Below are positions 23,263 through 34,952 of a DNA stretch of 64,000 nucleotides, in pieces. The notes below the pieces were generated by a model, which had not been told where the DNA came from, ran no database searches, and worked only from the letters and a program-made list of their open reading frames with translations. Numbering within the stretch: position 1 is the stretch's first letter; every line of letters starts with the position of its first letter. Origin of the DNA: Adiantum capillus-veneris (taxonomy: Eukaryota > Streptophyta > Polypodiopsida > Polypodiales > Pteridaceae); the NCBI GenBank assembly GCA_014529385.2, contig CM043958.1:146347734-146411733 (forward strand), read 5' to 3'. A program made the position numbers and the translations under genes.

Positions 23263-26200
23263 ATGGCTGACAACAACAACACAGATGTGTTCAAGATGTT
23301 TGCTGTTGAGGACAGGTTGGATGGGGACAACTACCCTATGTGGGCTTATATGATGCAACATGTTCTTGTGTCAAAGGGTGTCTGGAACATTGTGCAGGGC
23401 ATTGATGTACGTCCTCGTTCTGAGGATGTAGGCGATGTTGAGGATGTTGCAGGTCTTGTTGCAAGGATTGTAGCTGTTAGAGTTGTTTTGCCTACGGCAG
23501 AACAAGCTCGTTGGGATGTTAAGGATGCGCAGGCTCATGCATTGATTGCGTTGTCTGTGAAGCGCACCATTGTTCCTCACATCCGTTCAGCAAAATCTGC
23601 AAAACAGGCTTGGGATATTTTAGCAGGTCTTTCTGCAAGCCGCAATGAGGCTAAAATTGCTTTGCTGCGTAAAGAGCTGGAGTCGAAGATTATGCATGAG
23701 GAAGATGATATGGACACTTTCCTTGCTAGTGTCAAGGATATCAATGAGCAGCTTATTTCTGCAGGTGAAGTCATTTCAGACAGTTCCCTTGTGCAGACTA
23801 TTCTTGATGCCTTACCAGATTCCTACCAGACTTTTGCTAGTACTTGGAGATTCATGACCCAAGGAAATCCTGAAGTTGTCAAGTTTGATGCATTATGCAC
23901 ATTGCTGTTGCAAGAGTCACTTTCTAGAAAAAACAGGACTAGGCAGCGTGCAGTTGAACAGGCTTTTATTGCTTCTCAAAGAAAGGGTGGTAACAGTAAT
24001 GCAGCCACTTCTTATGGTTCTGCTGCGAGTGGCAAAAATTATGTTCCTAATGCTTCTGCTGGCGGTACTTCGTCTGGAAATTCTGGTGATAAGGGCAAAA
24101 AGAAGATGCATTACCATTATTGTAAAGCCAATGATCACTTGATCAAGTCGTGGCCTAAGTTAAAGGCCAAAGAGGCTAAGAAGAAAGAGGGTGGTTCCAC
24201 TGCAAATGCTGGTTCCACTACAAATGCAGGCATTGTTGAGTCTTCTGTGAAAGGAGACTGTGTTGCTGATGTTGATGCAGAATGGGCTTTTAGCGCAGAG
24301 TGCACTTACAATCCTGTTGTCCATGATGCATGCTTGTCAGTTGCTGCAGATTCACATGTGTGGTATTTCGACAGTGGTGCTACAAAGCACATTACCTCAC
24401 ATCGTGAATTGTTTACCTCTCTCGAGTCTGTCCCTCATGGGAATTCAGTCACTTGTGCAACAACGCCTCTTATCCAGTTCAGGGAGTTGGAAAGATTGTG
24501 CTCACTGCTGCTAATGGCAGTTCCTTCACACTTGTTGATGCACTTTATGTACCTGGGATCAAGAAGAATCTCTTGTCTGTATCCGCACTTGCTAGACTTG
24601 GACTTGTAGTCAAATTTGTGGATGACAGATGTACAGTTCATGATCTTAGTTTTGGTGATGAAATTGTTGCATCTGGCCTTTTGTGCCGTGGGTTGTATAA
24701 GCTCACTTTGTATGACAAGTGTGGACAAAATTTTGCAAATGCTATTGCAAATTCAAGGGCTATTTCAGATGCAAAACTTTGGCATGCATGTTTTGGTCAT
24801 CTGAATTTTGTCAGTTTGCAGCGTTTGCAGAAATCTGATATGGTTGCTTCTTTGCCGTCTCTTGAAGCACCTATCAAACATGTTTGTGAAGGCTGTATTT
24901 TGGGTAAGATGCAGCGTTCTAAGTTTCCAAAGGATGGTTCAGTTCGGGCCACATGCAGGTTGTAGCTTGTGCATAGTGATGTTTGTGGGCCCATGCAAAC
25001 TTTGTCCTTGGGCAATTACCTGTACTTCGTGACTTTCATTGATGATTACTCCAGGCATGCATGGGTATTTCCGCTTAAAACGAAGTCCGAAGTTTTTATG
25101 CGCTTCAAACAATTTCTGGCTATGGCTGAAAATGTCTCGAAATGTACTATGGGCACCCTCCGTTCCGATCGAGGGGGGGAGTATATGTCTCATGAATTTA
25201 ATGCATTTCTGGCTAGTCGTGGGATAAAACACCAATGTACAGTGCCTTATACGCCTCAGCAAAATGGTGTTGCTGAGAGGAAAAACAGGTCACTAACGGA
25301 AATGGCACGATGTATGGTCAAAAGTCAAGCTTTACCGCATTCTTTTTGGCTTGAGGCCATCATGTGTGCCACTTATGTACTTAACAGGTGTCCTACAAAA
25401 GCTTTGCAGTCTATTACTCCATATGAAGCATGGCATGATAGAAAACCTTCTATTGAGCACATGCGTGTTTTTGGCTGTTTGGCATATGCTTTGGTGCCAC
25501 AAGTGCAGCGCAGAAAATTAGATGATAAGGTTGTCAAATGTATTTTTGTTGGTTATAGTGCTGAAAGCAAAGGTTACAGGTTGTATCATCCACAAACAAA
25601 ACATATTTTGGTTTCTCGGGATGTAGTGTTTGTGGAAGATACTGTTCAGCCCTTGCTGTCATGTACTAGAGATAGTAATGTAAGCTCACAGGACATTTAT
25701 GACACTTTGTTGCCTCTTTTCAGTGGTGGAAATACGAATGTAAGTTCCAATGAAATTGTTGCATCTGGCCTTTTGTGTCGTGGGCTGTATAAGCTCACTT
25801 TGTATGACAAGTGTGGACAAAATTTTGCAAATGCTATTGCAAATTCAAGGGTTATTTCAGATGCAAAACTTTGGCATGCACATTTTGGTCATCTGAATTT
25901 TGCCAATTTGCAGCGTTTGCAGAAATTTGATATGGTTGCTTCTTTGTCGTCTCTTGAAGCACTTATCAAACATGTTTGTGAAGGCTGTATTTTGGGTAAG
26001 ATGCAGCGTTCTAAGTTTCCAAAGGATGGTTCAGTTCAGGCCACATGCAGGTTGTAGCTTGTGCATAGTGATGTTTGTGGGCCCATGCAAACTCCGTCCT
26101 TGGGCAATTACCTGTACTTCGTGACTTTCATTGATGATTACTCCAGGCATGCATGGGTATTTCCGCTTAAAGCGAAGTCCGAAGTTTTTATGTGCTTCAA

Positions 26201-26787
26201 ACAATTTCTGGCTATGGCTGAAAATGTCTCGAAATGTACTATGGGCACCCTCCGTTCCGATCGAGGGGGGGAGTATATGTCTCATGAATTTAATGCATTT
26301 CTGGCTAGTCGCAGGATAAAACACCAATGTACAATGCCTTATACGCCTCAGCAAAATGGTGTTGCTGAGAGGAAAAACAGGTCACTAACGGAAATGGCAT
26401 GATGTATGGTCAAAAGTCAAGCTTTACCGCATTCTTTTTGGCTTGAGGCCATCATGTGTGCCACTTATGTACTTAACAGGTGTCCTACGAAAGCTTTGCA
26501 ATCTATTACTCCATATGAAGCATGGCATGATAGAAAACCTTCTATTGAGCACATGCGTGTTTTTGGTTGTTTGGCATATGCTTTGGTGCCACAAGTGCAG
26601 CGCAGAAAATTAGATGATAAGGCTGTCAAATGTTTTTTTTTTTGTTATAGTGCTGAAAGCAAAGGTTACAGGTTGTATCATCCACAAACAAAACATATTT
26701 TGGTTTCTCGGGATGTAGTGTTTGTGGAAGATTCTGATCAGCCCTTGCTGTCATGTACTAGAGACAGTAATGTAAGCTCACAGGACA
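23263..26787 (+). pseudogene. Copia-2 Gag-protease-integrase, broken and truncated
   Basis: Start chosen at MADNNNTDVFKMF (23263), after a 360-nt leader. Gag has the copia fold (YPMWAYMMQHVL, LLRKELESKIMHEEDD, ILDALPDSYQTF). The knuckle is degraded: HYHYCKANDHLIKSWPK has lost two Cys. Protease is WYFDSGATKHITS with catalytic DSG intact, followed by a 1-nt loss near 24450. Pre-integrase is LWHACFGHLNF. A TAG at 24963 precedes LVHSDVCGPM; the integrase has DRGGEY and TPQQNGVAERKNR. The second copy repeats this with the same TAG at 26055 and a new TGA at 26400. Confidence 0.9.
24659..26787 (+). repeat. 1092-bp tandem duplication, pre-integrase and integrase
   Basis: Unit 1 is 24659-25750; unit 2 is 25751-26787, truncated. 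Period 1092 bp (364 codons), so the frame continues across the junction. Both units share a TAG nonsense codon before LVHSDVCGPM, so that mutation predates the duplication. The units differ by scattered substitutions, a TGA at 26400 and a T-run at 26632-26642 in unit 2. Confidence 0.95.
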
Positions 26788-27417
26788 TCGTCTACTCCAA
26801 GCTTGTAAGAAGGGAGGCCTACACCAACAACTCTTGGCTTTGTGATGCAAATCCAACCAAGAGCCAAGCTCCAATGCATGCTCATCTCCTCTACCATGCT
26901 AATTACTAAGCTATGCTAAGCTATTATGAGTGATTATGTCAGGAGACATACTTCTTTCTCGTAAGTATACTCCTTCCTCTCGATCTACTCTCATACCCCG
27001 CTAGCTCTCACCATCTTCGAAGGTGTGAGAGGTCTTGGGTCTGAGACCGTGAGGGAATTGATATTGTGTTTTATAAGTGTGATCTTGGTGCTTGAAGCTT
27101 CCATCTTCATTGCACCAAGTTATTGAAGGAACACAAAGTATTGTATTGTAAGATGTCTCCCTTGATGGGGGAAACCTATAATACAAAGCCTTTTGGAGGG
27201 GAGACCGGCTCCATGTAAATCCGGTCCTCAAATGTTTTCAATAGCTTAATTCCTCTCTTTTTTAATTATTGTTCATGCCTATCTAACTAGGTGTTATGCT
27301 TTTTTGTTGCTCTCTCCATCCAAGCACTCTTGCTATGCTCATTAGGAATCTATTCTAATGAAATGCTCACTATGTCTATTCTGCTACACACAAGTTACTA
27401 GACCATTAAATGTTACA
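26788..27417 (+). repeat. Gypsy-A 3' LTR, 3' portion
   Basis: Matches 15547-16185 of the 5' LTR, ending AAATGTTACA, followed directly by Copia-H protease/gag sequence on the minus strand. Confidence 0.9.
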
Positions 27418-27704
27418 TAAGTCAATTATCTAGTTTTGCATATAACACTCATCAAGAGCCAATAATGCATCTAGACTCAAGTCAACAGTGAATATCAAGA
27501 TATTGGATGCTTGTGGCATGTCAGGAACAACCTCAAGTAGTGGAGACTTAACCACACTGAGCTCCTCGATCTTCACAGTGCTCTTTACAATGGCTTTGCC
27601 CTTTTCACAATGTAAAATGTGACAATATTTATTCAAAAGACTTTCTTGTGGTAATGATAGCATTCTACATTGTGTATGTCACATCCACCACTCTTGTTAT
27701 GAGA
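27418..27704 (-). pseudogene. Copia-H gag zinc-knuckle segment
   Basis: On the minus strand: NSHNKSGGCDIHNVECYHYHKK, a degraded copia knuckle in which the second Cys is now Tyr. It is followed by stops, a Lys-rich stretch, then the approach to the protease (IID) at 27418. It joins the segment at 35149 on one side and 14562 on the other once Copia-3 and Gypsy-A are disregarded. Confidence 0.75.
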
Positions 27705-27709
27705 ATTCT

Positions 27710-27846
27710 TGTTGGGGTATAAAGCCCAATGTGGTATAATAAGAACTCACTATGCTCTACACATTACAGTAGAGCGAGTTCACCATATCGTCGTGCTCTT
27801 CTTCTTGCACTCTCTCTCGCGTCGCACTTCCGCTCCTACTCCTTCA
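27710..27846 (+). repeat. Copia-3 5' LTR, internally deleted
   Basis: Starts TGTTGGGGTATAAAGCCC and ends CTCCTTCA. It lacks about 53 bp present in the other two LTRs (the part after AATGTGGT containing two AGGTAAGT/AGGTATGT-like steps). TGGTATCAGAGC follows two bases later. Confidence 0.9.
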
Positions 27847-27848
27847 AC

Positions 27849-27860
27849 TGGTATCAGAGC
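27849..27860 (+). promoter_or_regulatory. Copia-3 primer-binding site, tRNA-Met
   Basis: TGGTATCAGAGC, an exact match to the usual plant initiator tRNA-Met primer site, followed by a ~1.1-kb leader to the gag ATG at 28944. Confidence 0.9.
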
Positions 27861-28943
27861 TCAGATCGAGGCTCGGGGCAGCACTGCAGGAGGCTAGAGT
27901 CACCAACTCAGATTGGAGTGAAATTCGACAGGCGAAGACACGGCCCCAAATCTCGTGGGAAAACCCGAAGGACCTGGTGTTGTCAGAATTTCATTCTGAG
28001 GTCATCTCGACCACCGTTCGGCTTCGACAAAGGTTTGCGCAGGCCATTTTCGACTACGTGGTCTCGACGGGTGCAGATCCGACTCTGCAAATTTGGGGTT
28101 TTTGGCCTACGACTACAGGTGCTGAGGATATCGACACTCCCAGAGTGTTGATTTGTGGCTGTCTACACATCGAAGGATGGCTCACAGTTCTTGGAGGCGT
28201 GTCACATACGACACAGGCGCATCTACACACAGACTGTAGGCAACATCCACTAGTTCATCAAGTAGCTTGTGTTTGCTGCTTGATATTCCAGATTTCATCC
28301 TGACATTGCAGGTACTTCCACATGGGATGTATTGTCAGAGATGATGTATGTCTGTTGAGGGTTTGCTGGTTGTGAGTCACGCAGCAAACAACCGCCGCAG
28401 CGGTTACAGCATACAGTGGGAAATTTGTGGATGTATGACTTTGTGGGAAGTCTATGTACTGTCAGATTTCCTGCAGCCTTTGTTGAGGGTCAAGTGAGGT
28501 TTTATTGAGCTGGGGGATTCTCGAATGTTGAGATCCTTTCGGTGATACAGGTCTTGGAGCGATCCCTCAAGCACCCTTAGATAGGCAGCTAGGATGTATT
28601 GACTGTGAGTTAGACAGTTGGGATTGCATCTTGCTTTACTGCCGTTGAGGCATTGTCACAGTCTATGCTTACAGGACAGTGACAGGACAGTTAGAGACAG
28701 TACAGGTGCAGGACAGGTTTACCCACAGCTTACAGTGTCAGAGAGACAGTGTTTTTTGAGCTGTTTTTTGGTCTGTTTTTTAGTACACCGGAGCCATTTT
28801 ACAAAGGAGACTCTGTCGAAATTTATGCAGAATCTGAAGCTTTCTTGGTTCATTTGACAGGTTGATATTGGTTCAGAGGTCAGTTTACAGGGGAAACTCT
28901 GTAGAATTTTTCCCAGGAAAGTAAACTACTGTGAAGCGTAGCT
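27861..28943 (+). other. Copia-3 leader, non-coding
   Basis: About 1.08 kb between primer site and gag start. Short frames show no domain and several TTGAGG / ACAGGACAG-like repeats near 28660-28740. A leader this long is unusual for copia elements; Copia-H has a similarly long one. Confidence 0.6.
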
Positions 28944-31900
28944 ATGGCTGGATCACGGGACACTGCTCTTTACAATATCAAGAAGCTGGATGGAACCTAT
29001 TTCCCATTGTGGAAGCAGCAGATTTGGCACGTGTTGGTACAAAAGAAGCAGATAAAACCTATAAAGCTCAAGGGGATAAAACCAGAAGATATGGACGAAG
29101 ATGAATGGAGCGAAGATATGGACGAAGATGAATGGAGCGAAATGGATGAATTGGCACTTTCTACCATTATGCAGACTTTGGCAGAAAGCGTTTACTTCAA
29201 TGTAGCAGACGAGATGTCGGCTTATCAAGCATGGTTAAAGCTGAGTGATCTTTATGAGAAGCAGAGTGCAGCTTCACAGGTATACTGGCTTAAGAAGCTT
29301 GTTGACTTGAAGATGAAAGAAGGGACACCTATGTCCAATCATCTGAATGAATTCAACACAATCTATAGTCAGTTGTCAGCTCAAGGTGTCAAGTTTGATG
29401 AACCTGTTAGAGCTATGTTCCTGTTGATCACATTGCCGGAAAGTTGGGACACTTTTCGCACAGCTTTGAGTAATTCTGCACCTCCAGATGGTTTGAACAT
29501 AGCAGGTGTAGAAGGAAGTCTGCTTACTGAAGAAACCAATAGAAAGACAATGGACAAAGGCAAAGGAACAGCCTTAGTTGTCAGGGGAAGGACCAAAGAA
29601 AAGTACAAAGGTGGAAAGAGGAATCAGTCTCGTAGCAAGTCCCACAGTGCTAAAGGCAAGAGTGACATAGAATGCTACCATTGTGGCAAGAAGGGTCACA
29701 TGAAAAGAGACTGCAGAGAATGGAAAGCAGAAAAAGGCAAAGAGAAAGCTGAAGACCATGGTGAGAAGAACAAGTCCTCAGTGAAGATTCAAGAAATAAA
29801 TGTGACAAACACTTTTGCAGAGGATGACAGTCTAGTGTCAGGAGACATCTACTTCTTGAATAATACAATGGACTCAGCTCTTCTTACAGCATCTCATGGA
29901 AATGCACTGAGTACCTGGATTATAGACTCAGGGGCATCACTACATGTGTCTCCAAACAAGGAGTGGTTTACTTCTTATGTGACCACTAAAGATCATGTTC
30001 GGCTAGGCAATGGGCAGACATGTGAGATCTTAGGTGTTGGAGATGTTCAATTGAAGTTTCAGAATGGCTCTTCTTTCACGCTGAAGAATGTGAGACATGT
30101 TCTCGCAATTACAAAGAGCTTGATCAGCACAGGTTTACTTGATGATGCTGGCTACGTCACCACTTTTGGATAGAACATGTGGAAGATATCCAAGGGTTGT
30201 ATGACAGTAGCACATGGAGTAAAGTCTGGAGGACTTTACATGATTTATGTATCAAATGTCTCTAAAAATTTAATCAATGTAACCGAGCAGCCGAACGTTT
30301 CTTTGTGGCATAGCCGGTTAGGACATATGTCCAAGAAGGGAATGGAAATCTTGTCTCGTTCTGGTTATTTGCCTGGCTTTTCATTTAATGATTTTGAATT
30401 CTGTGAACATTGTCTGTATTGTAAGCAAACACAGCAACCACATAAGCATAGAAGCAGTAGAAGAGATACACAGTTGGCACTTGTTCATAGTGATTTGTGT
30501 GGACCTATGCCTAACCTATCTCTAGGGGGAGCTTCTTACTTTATGACATTTATAGATGATTACTCGAGGAAAGTATGGGTTTACTTTCTCAAGCACAAGG
30601 ATGAAGCGTTTAGTGTTTTCAAAACGTTTGTGACACTTGTGGAGAATCAAAGTGGCAAGAAGCTTAAATGCTTACGCACTGACAATGGTGGAGAGTATGT
30701 TTCAAAGGCCTTTCAGGACTTTTGTGAGTCAAAAGGTATAAAACGTGAACTTACTGCTCCTTACAATCCTCCTCAAAATGGTGTTGCTGAGAGGATGAAT
30801 AGGACCATACAAGAGAAGTCAGAAGTATGTTGTCTAATGCACAGCTGCCAAATGGGTTTTGGGCTGAAGCTGTATCAACAGCTGTTCATCTTGTAAATAG
30901 ATCTCCTAGCAAGGTTTTGCAGAAGGATTCAGTGCCAGAGATGGTATGGTCAGGCAAGGTGCCCTCATACAAGCATCTCAGAGTCTTTGGCTGTGAGGCA
31001 TATACTCACGTTCCAAAGGAATTTAGGAACAAACTTGAGCCAAAGAGTAGAAAGTGCATCTTTCTAGGCTATGGTAATTCTGGTGAGATGGGGTACAGAC
31101 TTTGGGATCCCGAATCCAGAAAGGTTGTCCGCAGCAATGATGTTCACTTTAATGAATCCAAATATCATTCTAAACCAGAGAGGGTTGAGGAGATTAGAAG
31201 AGTTGTCTTCCAAGAAGATGGACCTGCACGTGCAAGACAAAATGTCAGGGCTCAAGAGGAGCAAGGACAGGATAGAGTGGAACCACAGGTTGTGGCTGAG
31301 CGTGAGCCACCTATTGTGCGTAGATCTGGACGTGTCACGCGACCTCCTGATAGGTTTGTTCCATCTATGAACTATGTCATGTTGACTGATTGCAATGAGC
31401 CTTCATGTTACAAGGAAGCAGTGCAAATGAAGGACTCTGGGAATTGGCAATTGGCCATGCAGTCAGAGATGACAGCTCTGCATAAAAACCAGACATGGAA
31501 GCTAGTTAAATTACCACGGGGCAAAAAGGCTCTACCTTGTAAATGGGTTTACAGGTATAAGATCACCGCTCATGATAGTCAGCCAAAGTACAAAGCAAGG
31601 CTTGTTGCCAAGGGCTTTAAGCAAGAACAAGGCATTGACTTTGATGAAGTCTTCTCTCCGGTGGTCAAGATGACTACATTGAGATGCTTTCTTGCATTGG
31701 TTGCCATATTAGATTTGGTGTTGCACCAAATGGATGTCAAGACAACGTTCTTGCATGGTGATTTAGATGTGGAAATTTACATGCAGCAGCCAGAAGGGTT
31801 TGTTGAGAAAGGCAAGGAAGATTGGGTATGCCAGTTGTTAAAGAGTCTTTATGGCTTAAAACAATCACCGAGGGCATGGTACCATAAATTCCACAAGTTT

Positions 31901-32950
31901 ATGCTTTCTCAAGGCTACAAACGTAGTGAGTTCGATCACTGTCTATATACAAAGAAGGCTAAGGATGGTAGTTGGCTGATCCTTATTTTGTATGTGGATG
32001 ACATGTTGATTGCTGGCAAGCACTTGGAAGAAATTTCAGCTTTGAAGTCAAAGATGGCAAAATCGTTTGACATGAAAGACATGGGTGAGGCAAGTCATAT
32101 ACTTGGTATGCGCATTGAGAGAGACAAATCAAAGAAGTTGATTTGGTTATCTCAAACAGAGTATATTGACAAGGTTTTGCAACGTTTCAATATGGAGAAG
32201 GGAAAGGCATTGAATGTTCCATTGCCACCATATGTGAAACTTAGCAAACAAGATTGTCCTGTGTCTGAGGAAGAACAGGCTGAAATGGATAAGATTCCAT
32301 ATGCGTCTGCAGTGGGTAGTTTGATGTATGCAATGATTGCTACTCTCCCAGACATTGCATTTGCAGTGGGAGTCGTAAGTCGATACATGTCAAACCCAGG
32401 CAAGAAACATTGGGAGGCAGTGAAAGGAATATTAAGATACTTGAAAGCTACAAAGAGTATGCGTATATGCTATGGGAGTCAGGAGCTAAGTGTAAAGGGT
32501 TTTACAGACTCAGATTATGCAGGTGACTTAGACAACCGTAGGTCTACGTCAGGGTATGTCTTTACATTGGTTGGTGGAGCAGTATCATGGCGTTCTAGAT
32601 TACAAGATTGTGTTACTCAGTCTACTACGGAGGCTGAATATGTTGCAGCATCAGAGGCATGCAAAGAATCAATTTGTCTTAATCGACTAGTAACAGACTT
32701 GGGAATCAAAGAAGAGATGCCTATGTTATATTGTGATAGTCAAAGTGCTATACAATTGGCTCTCAATCCAGTTTATCACTCAAAGACAAAGCATGTGCAT
32801 GTGAAGTATCATTTCATCAGGGAAATGCTCGAGGATAAGAAACTTCAGCTTGTCAAAGTTCACACCACAGAAAATCCTGCTGATCTACTTACAAAAGGAC
32901 TTCCCTCAGAGAGCTTTGCGCATTTTCGCAAGCAGTTAGGTGTAGGGTAG
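28944..32950 (+). pseudogene. Copia-3 Gag-Pol, two point lesions
   Basis: Ty1/copia polyprotein. Gag (MAGSRDTALYNIKKLDG) with knuckle CYHCGKKGHMKRDC; a 27-bp tandem duplication at 29085-29138 repeats DMDEDEWSE. Protease WIIDSGASLHVS. An in-frame TAG lies at 30171. Pre-integrase LWHSRLGHMSKKGM and integrase (VHSDLCGPM, DNGGEY, PQNGVAERMNR) follow. A 1-nt deletion near 30815 shifts into a 707-codon frame with RT (ILYVDDMLIAG) and RNase H (ending NPADLLTKGLP). Stops at 32950. Apart from the TAG and the frameshift it is nearly complete, so probably fairly young. Confidence 0.92.
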
Positions 32951-33028
32951 TACATCACTCCTCTACATCTCTTGTATATTAGCTTATATAGTAGCTTCTC
33001 TCACACTTAAAGTACCACATTGGACTTT

Positions 33029-33039
33029 AAGTGGGAGGT
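33029..33039 (+). promoter_or_regulatory. Copia-3 polypurine tract
   Basis: AAGTGGGAGGT directly before the middle LTR at 33040; the same tract is repeated at 34942-34952 before the third LTR. Confidence 0.8.
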
Positions 33040-33231
33040 TGTTGGGGTATAAAGCCCAATGTGGTCGCCGAGGTAAGTGGGCGGGCCGCCAGGTATGTAC
33101 ACATATTCTTTTGTAAAAACCTAATAAGAACTCACTATGCTCTACACATTACAGTAGAGCGAGTTCACCATATCATCGTGCTCTTCTTCTCGCACTCTCT
33201 CTCGCGTCGCACTTCCGCTCGTACTCCTTCA
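33040..33231 (+). repeat. Copia-3 middle LTR
   Basis: 192 bp, TGTTGGGG...CTCCTTCA, carrying the 53-bp segment that the 5' LTR lacks. Confidence 0.92.
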
Positions 33232-33533
33232 AGCTTCACATCCCAATCACTTACAATATATTTGGGAATTCCATGCAATTTGAAAATCTTCTTTACAAAC
33301 AATCATGCAATGTGAGTTTGTAAAGGTTGTCTTGATTGGAATGAGATGTACAACCTTAGTGAGCACGTCTAAGTGAATTATATCCTCCTTGGAGCATAGG
33401 TAATCCAATGATAAAGTCCATACGTATACGCTCACACTTCATTTGGGAAATATCAAGTAGTTGAAGACATTACCTCTGTTTGCCTTAATCCTTTGGTATA
33501 TCAAGCATTGACAAATATAGCATAGCACATTTG
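33232..33533 (-). pseudogene. Gypsy integrase core fragment (filler)
   Basis: On the minus strand: YVWTLSLDY (compare DFI.GLP), DVLTKVVHLIPIKTTFTNSHCM and FQIAWNSQIYCK, all gypsy integrase core landmarks spread over two frames (the second frame gives HGIPKYIVSDW). Belongs to a different gypsy lineage from Gypsy-A/B/C. Only ~300 bp long and joined to a copia LTR scrap. Confidence 0.7.
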
Positions 33534-33588
33534 TTGGGATTAGGGTTGCAGGAAAACATATACAACTTGGAGAAGATGAAGGAAGGTC
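33534..33588 (-). repeat. Scrap of a Copia-2-family LTR (3' end, inverted)
   Basis: Reverse complement of the last ~54 bp of the Copia-2 LTR (22847-22900): starts TGTTGGGATTAGGGTTGCAG and ends GATGAAGGAAG, with a few mismatches. It abuts the duplicated RT segment. Confidence 0.8.
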
Positions 33589-34872
33589 AAGATGACTACA
33601 TTGAGATGCTTTCTTGCATTGGTTGCCATATTAGATTTGGTGTTGCACCAAATGGATGTCAAGACAGCGTTCTTGCATGGTGATTTAGATGTGGAAATTT
33701 ACATGCAGCAGCCAGAAGGGTTTGTTGAGAAAGGCAAGGAAGATTGGGTATGCCAGTTGTTAAAGAGTCTTTATGGCTTAAAACAATCACCGAGGGCATG
33801 GTACCATAAATTCCACAAGTTTATGCTTTCTCAAGGCTACAAACGTAGTGAGTTCGATCAATGTCTATATACAAAGAAGGCTAAGGATGGTAGTTGGCTG
33901 ATCCTTATTTTGTATGTGGATGACATGTTGATTGCTGGCAAGCACTTGGAAGAAATTTCAGCTTTGAAGTCAAAGATGGCAAAATCGTTTGACATGAAAG
34001 ACATGGGTGAGGCAAGTCATATAGTTGGTATGAGCATTGAGAGAGACAGATCAAAGAAGTTGATTTGGTTATCTCAAACAGAGTATATTGACAAGGTTTT
34101 GCAACGTTTCAATATGGAGAAGGGAAAGGCACTGAGTGTTCCATTGCCACCATATGTGAAACTTAGCAAACAAGATTGTCCTGTGTCTGAGGAAGAACAG
34201 GCTGAAATGGATAAGATTCCATATGCGTCTGCAGTGGGTAATTTGATGTATGCAATGATTGCTACTCGCCCAGACATTGCATTTGCAGTGGGAGTAGTAA
34301 GTCGATACATGTCAAACCCAAGCAAGAAACATTGGGAGGCAGTGAAATGAATATTGAGATACCTGAAAGCTACAAAGAGTATGCGTATATGCTATGGGAG
34401 TCAGGAGCTAAGTGTAAAGGGTTTTACAGACTCAGATTATGCAGGTGACTTAGACAACCGAAGGTCTATGTCAGGGTATGTCTTTACATTGGCTGGTGGA
34501 GCAGTATCATGGCGTTCTAGATTACAAGATTGTGTTACTCAGTCTACTACAGAGGCTGAATATGTTGCACCATCAGAGGCATGCAAAGAATCAATTTGGC
34601 TTAATCGACTAGTAACAGATTTGGGAATCAAAGAAGAGATGCATGTGTTATATTGTGATAGTCAAAGTGCTATACAATTGGCTCGCAATCCAGTTTATCA
34701 CTCAAAGACAAAGCATGTGGATGTGAAGTATCATTTCATCAGGGAAATGCTCGAGGATAAGCAACTTCAGCTTGTCAAAGTTCACACCACAGAAAATCCT
34801 GCTGATCTACTTACAAAAGGACTTCCCTCAGAGAGCTTTGCGCATTTTCGCAAGCAGTTAGGTGTAGGGTAG
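33589..34872 (+). pseudogene. Second partial copy of Copia-3 RT-RNase H
   Basis: Duplicate of 31667-32950 from MTTLRCFLAL to the end of RNase H. It keeps family-typical residues the first copy has lost (DVKTAFLHG against DVKTTFLHG; TRPDIAFAVG against TLPDIAFAVG; ESIWLNRL against ESICLNRL). It has its own TGA at 34348 (first copy has GGA). Each copy has private mutations, so they came from different parent elements rather than one recent local duplication. Confidence 0.92.
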
Positions 34873-34952
34873 TACACTTAAAGCTTGTATATTAGCTTGT
34901 GTAGTAGCTTCTCTCACACTTAAAGTACCACATTGGACTTTAAGTGGGAGGT

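Larger units (their letters stand above)
22674..26787 (+). mobile_element. Copia-2: truncated copia element with duplicated integrase segment
   Basis: 5' LTR 22674-22900, tRNA-Met-like primer site, gag, protease, pre-integrase and integrase, then an abrupt join at 26787 to Gypsy-A LTR sequence. RT, RNase H and the 3' LTR are absent. The join shares CATC with the LTR, suggesting a microhomology-mediated deletion that also removed ~310 bp of Gypsy-A LTR. A related solo LTR is at 57694-57917 and an LTR scrap at 33534-33588. Confidence 0.85.
14563..27417 (+). mobile_element. Gypsy-A: old Ty3/gypsy element inserted in Copia-H
   Basis: 5' LTR 14563-16185, tRNA-Met primer site, decayed gag-pol, PPT, and a 3' LTR split as 21963-22673 and 26788-27417 around Copia-2. 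The flanks are CTGAG on the left and TAAG(T) on the right, at best a diverged target duplication. Stronger evidence is that the minus-strand copia protease reads IID up to the right flank and SGTSFHV from the left flank. The 3' LTR has mutated its first bases (TT for TG). Confidence 0.85.

Noticed and set aside
33040-33231. Treating 27710-33231 as the complete Copia-3 insertion
   Set aside because: The base after the middle LTR does not repeat ATTCT; the third LTR at 35143 is followed by ATTCT, so the outer pair defines the insertion.
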